Positions 7,399 through 15,792 of a stretch of 64,000 bases of DNA are shown here, in pieces. A program made the position numbers and the translations under genes. Each line of letters opens with the position of its first letter. Within the stretch, counting starts at the first letter, position 1. The stretch lies in assembly GCF_003815875.1 (NCBI RefSeq), contig NZ_CP033924.1, positions 434,001 to 498,000 of the forward strand, read 5' to 3'. The DNA comes from Chryseobacterium lactis. Its GTDB lineage: Bacteria > Bacteroidota > Bacteroidia > Flavobacteriales > Weeksellaceae. The notes beneath the pieces are model-generated. The model saw only the letters and a list, made by a program, of their open reading frames with translations. It was not told the DNA's origin and did no database searches.

Positions 7399-7965
7399 AT
7401 GCAAACAGATTTTTTCGGAATAGTAGAGGATAAAAAATTAATATTGGATTTTATATTTTCAGAAACTAATTATCTGCTTTTTGATCATTATTCTGAATTT
7501 GGAGAAGAATTAAAACAGTATTTTTCAACCAGCGAAATTCTGGAAAAATTTGATTTAAACAATGGTAAACAAAATGCAGTTACATTTGGCCTTTGGAATC
7601 CGCTAGACAAAACCAAAAATATCGTTCGAAAAGTGATGTTAGATCCTAAATATTGTAACGGTCACACATTTCGATACACAAGTGAAGGCTGGGGAATACA
7701 AAGATTATATTTTGGCGGAATCCAAAATGGTTTTCTCAATTCATCACAGTTTATGGGATTTAACGAAAAAGGAGCCATAACAAAAGATTCAATACATCCG
7801 GATCATGAACAAGAAGCTCATCAATTAGATTGGCAACTCATTCGCTCCGATCAAAGAAAGCTTAAAAATTATATTGAGAAAAAACTTGGAGCTGAAAAGC
7901 ATCCCCGCGGTATCATTTTAAAGAATGCCAACCAACTCATCACCCAGTACGAATTAAAAATATGA
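7399..7965 (+). CDS. Hypothetical cytoplasmic protein, 188 aa
   Basis: No signal peptide or membrane helix. Aromatic- and acid-rich, with motifs such as HTFRYTSEGWGIQRLYFGG and HQLDWQLIRSDQRKLKNYIE. I do not recognise a family. It is placed between two kelch paralogues and before a DUF2314 lipoprotein, in a stretch of single small genes that resembles immunity-gene neighbourhoods, so an immunity-type role is possible but unproven. It has a clear ATG and typical composition for a real gene. Confidence 0.7.
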   Translation: MQTDFFGIVEDKKLILDFIFSETNYLLFDHYSEFGEELKQYFSTSEILEKFDLNNGKQNAVTFGLWNPLDKTKNIVRKVMLDPKYCNGHTFRYTSEGWGIQRLYFGGIQNGFLNSSQFMGFNEKGAITKDSIHPDHEQEAHQLDWQLIRSDQRKLKNYIEKKLGAEKHPRGIILKNANQLITQYELKI

Positions 7966-8034
7966 TAAAAAAAGCAACGAATAAGAAGAATGGATAGCTC
8001 TTTAGAAAATCAATTAATATTATTAGATTAAATT

Positions 8035-8544
8035 ATGCATTTTAAATTTCCTATCTATCTATTTTCATGTCTTACCATACTAAGCTGTCAGAAAAAGGAT
8101 CAAATTGTAAAAGTAGATAATGAGCCCGGTATTCACATTTTACAGGGAGAAGACAATGAAATGAATACTGCAATACAAAATGCACAAAACTCTTTTTACC
8201 AGTTTAAACAAGCAATAGAAAGTCACAATCCGGATTATTATAATTTTGCTTTGAAAGAAAGATTTACTACTCCTGATTCCGGAGGTGAGCATATCTGGAT
8301 AAGCGAAGTGCAATATGCTGACCATAAATTCTACGGAATTGTAGATGGGGAGCCCATTTCAACAACAGCGGTAAAACTGGGAGATACTATTGAAATTAAT
8401 CCTCAAGATATTACGGATTGGATGTATATTGATAAAAACATTGTAAAAGGAGCGTATACTACGAGAGTTTTAAGGAAAAGAATATCAAAGGAAGAGCGCG
8501 AACAAATGGACAAGGAAAGTGGGTTTATTTTTGAGAATGAGTAA
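8035..8544 (+). CDS. DUF2314 family lipoprotein
   Basis: A 169-residue lipoprotein: hydrophobic start then LSC at about residue 18, so probably lipid-anchored. From about residue 40 the protein fits DUF2314 (YegJ-like): a helical NAQNSFYQFKQAI segment, then FALKERFTTPDSGGEHIWIS, then VKLGDTIEINPQDITDW. The biochemical role of this family is not established. The stop overlaps the ATG of the ankyrin remnant that follows, suggesting an old two-gene operon. Confidence 0.85.
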   Translation: MHFKFPIYLFSCLTILSCQKKDQIVKVDNEPGIHILQGEDNEMNTAIQNAQNSFYQFKQAIESHNPDYYNFALKERFTTPDSGGEHIWISEVQYADHKFYGIVDGEPISTTAVKLGDTIEINPQDITDWMYIDKNIVKGAYTTRVLRKRISKEEREQMDKESGFIFENE

Positions 8545-8707
8545 AAAGATACAGCTGGATTGGAGCTATAATTCTGATGTGATAGACAAAATTAATGTTG
8601 ATAAAGTTTAAAAAGATTTTAAAGACAATAATATTCATTGGCCAAACCAAAATTTCCCTCGCTGTACAAAGCCTCTCCATTTTGCAGCAACAGAAGATAT
8701 AATATGA
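8537..8707 (+). pseudogene. Remnant of an ankyrin-repeat protein gene
   Basis: From ATG 8537 the frame reads 24 codons (starting MSKKIQLDWSYN), hits TAA at 8609-8611, then continues in the same frame for 30 more sense codons ending TKPLHFAATEDII before TGA at 8705-8707. PLHFAATEDII is the typical beginning of an ankyrin repeat. The rest of the gene is missing. The ATGA overlap with the DUF2314 gene suggests the original gene was co-translated with it. From 8708 to 8916 I see only a likely promoter. Confidence 0.6.
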
Positions 8708-8813
8708 TAACGAAGCTTATTCAATAGTAAATCCATTTTTTATATAACGGTTTTCCTCAAAATAACTTTATGTTAATCTAAAATAAACTAAAAAAAACTT
8801 TTAAACTTTTCTC

Positions 8814-8821
8814 TATCTTTG
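8814..8821 (+). promoter_or_regulatory. -7 box upstream of the second kelch gene
   Basis: TATCTTTG fits TAnnTTTG and lies 95 bp before the ATG. The paralogue at 6327 has the related CTATCTTTA in the same context (near 6257), supporting a shared duplicated promoter. Confidence 0.45.
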
Positions 8822-8916
8822 AAACACAATGCTTTATTAAAATTCGGCACAAAAAACAATCCCCCGAATCATTTATAGAACATGGATTAAAACCAAAAAC
8901 GAATGCCTTAATACCA

Positions 8917-10089
8917 ATGAAAACAAAATTATTTCTCCTTTCATTTTTCGGGTCTTTCTTAGCCCATGCACAAACACTTAATTTTCAAAAGCTCGCAGAT
9001 ATGTCTGCAGACCGAGGCGCCATAACAAGTGTCATCGTGAATGACAACATCTACGTAACCAACGGCTATACAGCGAATAAAGACACCAACTATATTGAGA
9101 AATATAATATTACCGATAACCGTTGGAGCGTTCTCAATTCTAAGTTGATTCCCAAAAGATTTGCCAATTCGGAAACTTATCAAAATAAAATTTACATTTT
9201 TAACGGCTGGGGAAATAACCGTCTTGAAATTTTAGATCTTACTACCAACACTTTGACAAAAGGAGCAGATAATCCTTTGGATACAGGAAATTCAGGTTCA
9301 GCAATACATGATGGTAAAATATATGTGTTTGGAGGCAACGGATTAAACGGAGGGGCAAAAAATGTATTTTCTAAGAAATTTCAGTATTATGATATTGCTT
9401 CCGATTCCTGGCATTCATTACCGGATATGCCCACAGCCAGGGAAACAAAAGGAAAAATTGTTAATGATAAACTTTATGTAATAGGTGGTTTTAACGGAAA
9501 GTCCTCTAATCTGATCAATGTCTACGATCTTACCGCCAACCGTTGGACCGATCAATATAAGATGCCTGTTGGCATATCCGGCCACGCATTAGCCGTATCC
9601 GGTGATAAGATTTTTATTGTTGGGGATTATGATAATCTGATTTTTCTGGCGTATTTTGATACCAGAACCAACGAATTACATCAACTATCATCCAATATGA
9701 TTCCCCGAAGAAACTCCACCGCTGAAGTCTATAACAATAAATTATACATCACAGGCGGAAATACAACTTCTATCTCCAATTCCTCCATTAAAAGTACACA
9801 AGTGGCAGATATTAGTGATAGTGTACTCGCAGCCAATGTAAGCACTGACGATCATGAGGATAAAACCCGCGTCTATAGCAATGCTCATAGAGATGGTTTT
9901 TTTATCAGTAATAAAAATAACAGCAATCAGTTTGAATTCACTGTTTTTTCAATAGATGGGAAACTAATCAGCAAAGGTTTTGCCTACTATAACCGAAATA
10001 TAGATTTAACAAAAGTACCAAGTGGAACTTACATTTTCAGTTTTAAAAATGAGAAAGGAGTTTTACAACAGATTAGAATTGTAAGATAA
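8917..10089 (+). CDS. T9SS-secreted kelch-repeat protein
   Basis: A 390-residue secreted protein: signal peptide (MKTKLFLLSFFGSFLAHAQ), a kelch beta-propeller to about residue 310, a short linker (about 311-335), and a C-terminal T9SS type A sorting domain (FTVFSIDGKLISKG, then VPSGTYIFSF and the end IRIVR). Such proteins are exported by Sec and then moved to the cell surface by type IX secretion. It is the intact paralogue of the gene at 6327-7298. It is probably a surface binding or scaffold protein; ligand unknown. Confidence 0.88.
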   Translation: MKTKLFLLSFFGSFLAHAQTLNFQKLADMSADRGAITSVIVNDNIYVTNGYTANKDTNYIEKYNITDNRWSVLNSKLIPKRFANSETYQNKIYIFNGWGNNRLEILDLTTNTLTKGADNPLDTGNSGSAIHDGKIYVFGGNGLNGGAKNVFSKKFQYYDIASDSWHSLPDMPTARETKGKIVNDKLYVIGGFNGKSSNLINVYDLTANRWTDQYKMPVGISGHALAVSGDKIFIVGDYDNLIFLAYFDTRTNELHQLSSNMIPRRNSTAEVYNNKLYITGGNTTSISNSSIKSTQVADISDSVLAANVSTDDHEDKTRVYSNAHRDGFFISNKNNSNQFEFTVFSIDGKLISKGFAYYNRNIDLTKVPSGTYIFSFKNEKGVLQQIRIVR

Positions 10090-10211
10090 TAACAGCAAGC
10101 CAGCTTATCACCCTACATAATTTAACCCCATTTTATCCAGATTTGAAAGTTATCCAGCTTCTGAATATGGACAAATTAAGCTTTAAATGGATTATAAAAC
10201 CGTAATTTATT

Positions 10212-11147
10212 ATGATTTACAAAAAAAATATTGACTCTTTATTAAAAGACATCAGAGCTAAAAATTTCTATTGCAAGTCCTTTATACTAGCCCTATTTTT
10301 ACTATTGTTCACCACTATTCAAGTATTCGCTATCCCTCCTGACTTTACGACAAAAGATGTAAAGTTTGTAAGTAATGGAGATACTCTTGCAGGTACCATT
10401 ATAAAACCTGAACATCCTGTTGCTGCCCTGGTCATTGTGCATGGATCCGGTCAGGAAAAAAGGATGATGAAATTCGCCACTCTTTTAGCCCAAAATGGCA
10501 TCGCTGTTTTAACTTATGATAAACGAGGCGTTGGAGAATCCGGTGGTGTGTACGCCGGACCGGAAGTGGGTACCAATAACATTGATTCTGCAAACCTTAA
10601 TCTCCTGTCTTTAGATGCAAGTGCAGCCGTCAATACTTTGAAGAAGGATTTAGCTGACAAGCAGATTAAAATTGGGTTAATAGGTGCCAGTCAGGCAGGA
10701 TGGATCATTCCTTTGACTGCTAAGAAGAATAACAATGTCAATTTCATGGCCATATTCAGTGGAGCATTGGTTACCGCTCGGCAACAATTAAGATTTCAGT
10801 TTTATACTAACAATGATCGTGGCTTTTGGGATACCCACTCCGAAGAAGATGCCCGTCAACATACACTCAATGACCCGGACAAGTATCAATTTATAGACAC
10901 TGATCCATTGCCTACTCTTTCCAAACTCTCAATACCCGGATTATGGATTTATGGTGGAAAAGATATTCAGGTTCCGGTACAGTTGTCAATAGAACACCTT
11001 AATACATTGAAATCGAAAAACAATCGATATGAATATCAATTGTTTCCTAACTTAGGTCATAATACAGCATTTGCAAAAGACCAGGAACCCGTTGAAAATG
11101 TCATCAAGTGGATTAAAACCCTTAAGTCTTCAACTAAAAAAAAGTGA
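10212..11147 (+). CDS. Alpha/beta hydrolase, exported or membrane-anchored
   Basis: A 311-residue hydrolase. An N-terminal basic stretch precedes a hydrophobic segment (FILALFLLLFTTIQVFA, about residues 23-39) acting as signal or anchor. The fold landmarks are VIVHGSGQEKR (oxyanion loop), YDKRGVGESGG, the nucleophile elbow GASQAG (Ser about residue 157), and a late LGHNTAF carrying the His. It probably cleaves esters or peptides in the periplasm; substrate unknown. It is followed after 4 bp by a secreted protein gene, probably in one operon. Confidence 0.85.
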   Translation: MIYKKNIDSLLKDIRAKNFYCKSFILALFLLLFTTIQVFAIPPDFTTKDVKFVSNGDTLAGTIIKPEHPVAALVIVHGSGQEKRMMKFATLLAQNGIAVLTYDKRGVGESGGVYAGPEVGTNNIDSANLNLLSLDASAAVNTLKKDLADKQIKIGLIGASQAGWIIPLTAKKNNNVNFMAIFSGALVTARQQLRFQFYTNNDRGFWDTHSEEDARQHTLNDPDKYQFIDTDPLPTLSKLSIPGLWIYGGKDIQVPVQLSIEHLNTLKSKNNRYEYQLFPNLGHNTAFAKDQEPVENVIKWIKTLKSSTKKK

Positions 11148-11151
11148 AAAA

Positions 11152-11694
11152 ATGAAATTAAACTTTAACCTTTTTTCAATCTTAATTCTTCTCTTGGTTT
11201 CAACATTTTCCTTTGCACAAAAGAAGACGCCTTTTCAAATAAATGGAGAATTATTTGAGGTTCCCGGAAAATGGGAATATAGAAACCAGCTTAAACAATC
11301 CGGGCAGTTTCACTTAACTAATAAAACTGAAAAAATAAGTTTGTCAATTTCAGTAAGAAAACCTGAAAAATTCGAATTTTACAAAGAAGGTTTAACAGAA
11401 AAAGAACTGCTGAATGCATTTTATAAATGGGAATATGATTATTGGGCATCTTCAAATGGAGTGAAAGCTGAAGTTTCCGAAGTAAAAAGAAACGAAGAAA
11501 AAAATTATATTATTTGGAAAATAATCATAAAAAATGCACCTCAAAATGATCATAAAGATCAAACTTCATATTTACTTTATGCTGTTCGAAATAATAACCT
11601 TATTTCCTTAAATTTAACAAATAACACAGATAAAAAGGAGGCATTAACTGAAACGGAATCAGTTGAACTTCTTGAACAAATCTATTTGAAATAA
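11152..11694 (+). CDS. Secreted hypothetical protein, 180 aa
   Basis: The start chosen is ATG 11152, because it gives a clean signal peptide (MKLNFNLFSILILLLVSTFSFA) and lies just after the hydrolase stop; a longer frame upstream would run through the hydrolase gene. The mature part (about 157 residues) is rich in Lys/Glu and beta-type segments, and I do not recognise a domain. Its position 4 bp behind the hydrolase suggests co-transcription and a periplasmic partner role. Confidence 0.7.
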   Translation: MKLNFNLFSILILLLVSTFSFAQKKTPFQINGELFEVPGKWEYRNQLKQSGQFHLTNKTEKISLSISVRKPEKFEFYKEGLTEKELLNAFYKWEYDYWASSNGVKAEVSEVKRNEEKNYIIWKIIIKNAPQNDHKDQTSYLLYAVRNNNLISLNLTNNTDKKEALTETESVELLEQIYLK

Positions 11695-11803
11695 AAGCGC
11701 AAAGTCTCAAAACTACGGATATCGAGTGACGGCTAATCAATCTATCAGCTCTCTACAGCTACATCTCCTCTACTTCCCCGTTTTTTATCTCTAAAGTTTA
11801 CCC

Positions 11804-11811
11804 TATATTTG
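11804..11811 (+). promoter_or_regulatory. -7 box of the SUKH/DUF2461 gene pair
   Basis: TATATTTG fits TAnnTTTG exactly, 40 bp before the ATG at 11852. Confidence 0.5.
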
Positions 11812-11851
11812 TTTCTATAACCGAGTAACCAACGGTATTAAAACAAAAAAC

Positions 11852-12394
11852 ATGGCGACACAAGAAGAATTCTGGGCAAGAAAAAAGCAGTTAAACGATG
11901 ACTTTTTCGTGATGGGTTCTGTGGCAAACCCGGCTACAGAAGAACAAATTGCAAAGTATGAAGAAAGCACGGGTTTTACTTTCAGTGAAGATATTAAAGA
12001 CTTTCTGACCACCTTTGGTTCCTTGGTTTTTGAAGTTAAAGAAGAAATATGGAAAAGGCCTCAGGAATTTGACGTTCTTCCGAGTTGGAAATTTGGATAT
12101 GGCTTTTTTGTGTATGGCCTTTCACAGGACGAAGAGATGCCTTCATGGATGGGATTTGAAGAAAAACATCAGGAAGCACTTGAATATAAAGAAAACCCTT
12201 TGGGCCAGCTATTTTTCAAACGAAGTGGAAACCTTTACAGAGCGTATACCGACAGCGGAATTATAAAAATTGAGTATGATAAATATGATGATGACCACGA
12301 AGTTTTTGACGGAAATTTGTACGATTTTTTAATTCAGGAAATTAATAATTTAGAACAAGATTATAAAGATTATATTAACGAAGGAAAATCGTAA
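11852..12394 (+). CDS. SMI1/KNR4 (SUKH) family protein
   Basis: A 180-residue cytoplasmic protein. The early segment NPATEEQIAKYEESTGFTF followed by SEDIKDFLTTFGSLVF is the SUKH signature (helix, then an FGS-type strand), and the later YRAYTDSG and FLIQEINNL fit the end of the fold. SUKH proteins are often immunity proteins against contact-dependent or polymorphic toxins. No toxin gene is seen next to it, so this may be an orphan immunity gene. The downstream DUF2461 gene follows after 7 bp. Confidence 0.85.
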   Translation: MATQEEFWARKKQLNDDFFVMGSVANPATEEQIAKYEESTGFTFSEDIKDFLTTFGSLVFEVKEEIWKRPQEFDVLPSWKFGYGFFVYGLSQDEEMPSWMGFEEKHQEALEYKENPLGQLFFKRSGNLYRAYTDSGIIKIEYDKYDDDHEVFDGNLYDFLIQEINNLEQDYKDYINEGKS

Positions 12395-12401
12395 TCCGGA
12401 T

Positions 12402-13061
12402 ATGAAAAAAACATTTGAATTTCTTAAACAGCTGGAAAAAAACAATAACCGCGAATGGTTTGCCCAGCATAAAACAGAATTTGACTCGGTAACTAAAGAA
12501 AATAAAACATTTTTCACCCAGATTTACAATGAACTTCAGGAATACGACAATTTAAAAGGAATTCATATTTTCAGAATTTACAGAGATGTTCGTTTTTCCA
12601 AGGATCAAACGCCGTATAAAAATAATTTTGGCGTTGGATATTCCCGTTCAAAACCAATGTTAAGAGGTGGATATTATATTCAGCTGGAACCCGGCAACAG
12701 TTTTGTGGGCGGTGGATTTTGGGGACCTGAAGCCAGGGATTTGCTTCGTATCCGTAAAGAATTTGAAATCAGCACCACAGAAATTGAAAAGATTACTTCT
12801 GATGAGACCTTCGTAAAATATTTCGGGGAGCTTAAAGGTGATGCGGTGAAAACAGCTCCGAGAGGTTTTGATAAAAATCATCCGGCCATAGATTTAATCC
12901 GGAAAAAACAATTCGTCGTTATGCGAAAATTTACCGATAAGGAGGTTCTGGCAGATAATTTTCAAAAGGAAGTCCTTCTTACTTTACTGGCTATGCGTCC
13001 ATTTTTTAATTATATGAGTGAAGTACTGACAACGGACATGAATGGAGAACCTTTATTTTAA
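12402..13061 (+). CDS. DUF2461 family protein
   Basis: A 219-residue soluble protein matching the DUF2461 (TIGR02453) family: FEFLKQLEKNNNREWFAQHK at the start, RIYRDVRFSKDQTPYKNNFG in the centre, then GGYYIQLEP and GGGFWGP, and the late RGFDKNHPAIDLI. The conserved Arg/Asp/Lys-rich centre suggests an enzyme, but the reaction is unknown. It is co-directional with and close to the SUKH gene, so probably in the same transcript. Full length for the family. Confidence 0.88.
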   Translation: MKKTFEFLKQLEKNNNREWFAQHKTEFDSVTKENKTFFTQIYNELQEYDNLKGIHIFRIYRDVRFSKDQTPYKNNFGVGYSRSKPMLRGGYYIQLEPGNSFVGGGFWGPEARDLLRIRKEFEISTTEIEKITSDETFVKYFGELKGDAVKTAPRGFDKNHPAIDLIRKKQFVVMRKFTDKEVLADNFQKEVLLTLLAMRPFFNYMSEVLTTDMNGEPLF

Positions 13062-13156
13062 AAAGGAGAATTCCCCACAGATAAGGATTCCCGTAAGGTA
13101 AGCCCCATGGCTTGTTTTACTTTTGGTGTTCAATTTTGAACATTAAAAATAAAACA

Positions 13157-13717
13157 ATGAAAAGATTAGTACTCTTATTTACCTTTCTGATTTTTGGAAT
13201 CACTTCTGCCCAAACTGCACCCAAATTTGAAAATGATACACTCACTACTTCGACAGGTTTTAAGGTGTATGAAGGATTAGACTTAAAGATCGGAACCGGT
13301 TCCATGAATGACGGAGATTTTAAATTTATCCGAACCAACGCTTCTTCCATGTTCAATTATTATTCTACAATCGGATATCAGGGCTTGGCCAATCAGGCGA
13401 ATTCTTTTAAAAGGAGCAATTCCGGTCTGACTTTTAAAGTCAAGAAAATCATGCTGAGAGGAAACAAACGAAATGGCTTTGTTTATTACGTTAAAATCGG
13501 AAGTGGTCTCATCAATTATGAAATTGACCTGGAAAATGCCATCAGATCCGGTGAGCTGATCATTCCTGATGAGTTTTCACCCAAAGAAAAATCTCAGAAT
13601 GTAACATCGGAAACGAAATATGATAAACTGAAAAAAATTAAGGAATTAAAAGATTCAGGCGTATTGTCTGAAGAAGAATTCCAAAAAGAAAAGGATAAAA
13701 TAATGATCGACAAATAA
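13157..13717 (+). CDS. Secreted protein with C-terminal SHOCT domain
   Basis: The start is placed at ATG 13157 (MKRLVLLFTFLIFGITSAQ, signal peptide); an upstream in-frame start would only prefix non-signal residues. The 186-residue product has a beta-rich centre and ends with a short helical SHOCT-type motif, LKKIKELKDSGVLSEEEFQ. SHOCT motifs are short oligomerisation or binding modules. The protein is probably periplasmic; function unknown. A hairpin terminator follows directly. Confidence 0.8.
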   Translation: MKRLVLLFTFLIFGITSAQTAPKFENDTLTTSTGFKVYEGLDLKIGTGSMNDGDFKFIRTNASSMFNYYSTIGYQGLANQANSFKRSNSGLTFKVKKIMLRGNKRNGFVYYVKIGSGLINYEIDLENAIRSGELIIPDEFSPKEKSQNVTSETKYDKLKKIKELKDSGVLSEEEFQKEKDKIMIDK

Positions 13718-13727
13718 ATTTTTAGAT

Positions 13728-13760
13728 ACCGCTTTGTTTTGCAAGGCGGTTTTCATTTTT
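13728..13760 (+). terminator. Rho-independent terminator
   Basis: ACCGCTTTG pairs with CAAGGCGGT (9 bp, one wobble), followed by TTTTCATTTTT. Confidence 0.8.
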
Positions 13761-13874
13761 AATGAGAATAAAATTGAAAAAATTTCATATTCAATGATAT
13801 CTGGATAATATGTAAATTCGAAAACTGATGATTTGATTCTAAATCATCCATCAACTAATATCTGAAAAGAAAAT

Positions 13875-14342
13875 ATGAATTGTAAAAATTGTAATATTGA
13901 AACGGAACTCGATGAATGCCCAAACTGCGGACAATCTGTAAAGCCCGTCGTCATTGATAAACTTGCCTGGATAGAATTAAAAAACAAATCTATTCTCTCC
14001 ACAAAAAGCTATGGAAAAGATAAATACTATATTCCGGGAGGTAAAAGAGAGGCCGGCGAAAATGATGAACAAGCACTGATGCGCGAAATCAATGAGGAGC
14101 TCAATGTAGAAATTGACCGCAGTACAATAGAATATATCGGAACATTTGAAGCTCAGGCGCACGGTCACGCAGAAGGAATAATTGTAAAAATGACCTGTTA
14201 CGCTGCAAAGTACTCAGGAGAATTAAAGGCAAGTTCAGAAATCGAAGAAATGAAGTGGCTTTCCTACTCAGATAAGGATAAAACATCTGAAGTTGATAAA
14301 ATAATATTTTATTACTTACATAATAACAATTTATTAGATTAA
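13875..14342 (+). CDS. Zinc-ribbon Nudix hydrolase
   Basis: A 155-residue protein with an N-terminal CxxC...CxxC zinc ribbon (Cys3, 6, 14, 17), then a Nudix domain. The Nudix box reads GKREAGENDEQALMREINEE (G-x5-E-x7-RE-x2-EE), with Leu-Asn where the usual Gly is found. Nudix enzymes cleave nucleoside diphosphate derivatives. The ribbon may select a nucleic-acid-linked or protein-bound substrate. No clear operon partner. Enzyme family certain, substrate unknown. Confidence 0.88.
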   Translation: MNCKNCNIETELDECPNCGQSVKPVVIDKLAWIELKNKSILSTKSYGKDKYYIPGGKREAGENDEQALMREINEELNVEIDRSTIEYIGTFEAQAHGHAEGIIVKMTCYAAKYSGELKASSEIEEMKWLSYSDKDKTSEVDKIIFYYLHNNNLLD

Positions 14343-14510
14343 CACATATATAAAACACTACAAATCAAAAGCATGCAATCTTATTTAATTTAAAAAAAAA
14401 CACCTACATTAAATAAACATTAACCTTGCTTCATGCTTTATCTCTTTATGATGCTTTTTTGTAATTTAACGTTTGAAAAACTAATAACCCCAATTCAAAA
14501 CAAACATCAC

Positions 14511-15152
14511 ATGAAGCTGTATATTTTTATCTGCATTTTTTTAATATTTAATATCGCAGCCGGGCAGAAAAAGGAATACCCATCGATTAAAAAAGGAGAT
14601 TTCCCGGAAGGCATTTATATGACTTTGCAGGATGTCTTAAATAAAGTTCCTTCATCAACTGAAGAGGTGTATTTCAAAGCCTGTGAAAAGTGTGACTCTA
14701 TCAATCTGCCGGAAAAAACGTTTTTTTATTTTAAACAAAAAGATAAAAAGGTTAAAATTCCACTAGCTGTTTCCCATAAAGGAGAACTCTATTTTCAGAC
14801 GTATAGAAAATATACCAATAGAGATGACAGAGGCTATGACCCGGATCAATATTCAAGATTTTGCAAGGTGATCAATTATGGCAGGTTTATATATTTTGAA
14901 GAAAATATGAGAGGAACATGGTCAAAAGCATTCCTTGGAGCGGTAAGCCCACTCACCTATTCCATCAATGGAAGAACAAAAGGAATTGTCTTAGATGTGG
15001 AAAATAAAGAATTTAATATTCTGCAAAACTGCGATGATTTAAATGATTTTTTATTCGAACATGAAATTCCATCAATAAAATGTGATCCGGAAAAATTCAA
15101 TATTGGAGATTTACGAAAAGAAATTGATAAAATTAATACACCTTACAGATAA
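14511..15152 (+). CDS. Secreted hypothetical protein, 213 aa
   Basis: Start set at ATG 14511 because it begins a signal peptide (MKLYIFICIFLIFNIAAGQ); an upstream in-frame ATG at 14433 would add a second hydrophobic run. The mature part contains a CEKCDS pair of cysteines and many aromatic residues, without a recognised domain. Probably periplasmic. It belongs to the run of small single genes from 11.8 to 28 kb. Confidence 0.72.
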   Translation: MKLYIFICIFLIFNIAAGQKKEYPSIKKGDFPEGIYMTLQDVLNKVPSSTEEVYFKACEKCDSINLPEKTFFYFKQKDKKVKIPLAVSHKGELYFQTYRKYTNRDDRGYDPDQYSRFCKVINYGRFIYFEENMRGTWSKAFLGAVSPLTYSINGRTKGIVLDVENKEFNILQNCDDLNDFLFEHEIPSIKCDPEKFNIGDLRKEIDKINTPYR

Positions 15153-15253
15153 TCATTTATTAATCAAATAGCCTTGGATAAAATCCGTACATTAGGCAGC
15201 AAAAATTATATACCCAATGCCGGCACTACGTCGAAGCATACAAAAATAACACC

Positions 15254-15754
15254 ATGACAAAATACACATTACCCCATTTCGGGCAGGTCTCAACAGAAAA
15301 TTTAGAAGAATATTATGATGTTAATATTGATTTCAAAGGCAATGAAATCCTGCTGGACCTGAATTTTGAAAACTCAAGTATTGACACTCCAAAGCTGGAC
15401 AAAGTAAAAAACTTTCTTGAAAATATTGAGAAGTTCGATAAGCTTAACAAAACCTATATTGTAGAAGATTACCATGATCAGGACGGTGATACCGTGAAAT
15501 ATTACATCGAGCATCATTTAGAAGAAATTGACCAGGATGAGCTTTCAACCCTGATTAATTTTGATGATCCGGACACAAAACCTGAACAACAACTGCTGGC
15601 CAAACTGGAATTAGTAAGAGTAGGACTTTATCCTGACAGTGAGGATCATTTTGCAATCCTTGATTATTCAATCGGTGAGGAAATCACAGACTATCTGGTT
15701 ACGATAAATACCGATGAAAATGGCCAGCTGGACTATATGTCCATGGAAAGCTAG
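15254..15754 (+). CDS. DUF2004 family protein
   Basis: A 166-residue acidic cytoplasmic protein. The opening YTLPHFGQVSTENLEEYYDV and the later beta-strand-rich half (VGLYPDSEDHFAILDYSIG) are typical of DUF2004. Proteins of this kind occur in immunity-type gene groups, but the role is not established. It is followed 38 bp later by an acidic TPR-like protein, perhaps in one transcript ending at the terminator at 16741. Confidence 0.75.
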   Translation: MTKYTLPHFGQVSTENLEEYYDVNIDFKGNEILLDLNFENSSIDTPKLDKVKNFLENIEKFDKLNKTYIVEDYHDQDGDTVKYYIEHHLEEIDQDELSTLINFDDPDTKPEQQLLAKLELVRVGLYPDSEDHFAILDYSIGEEITDYLVTINTDENGQLDYMSMES

Positions 15755-15792
15755 AATAAAAACAATGACCCAAATTTTTAGTTAGCTAAAAA

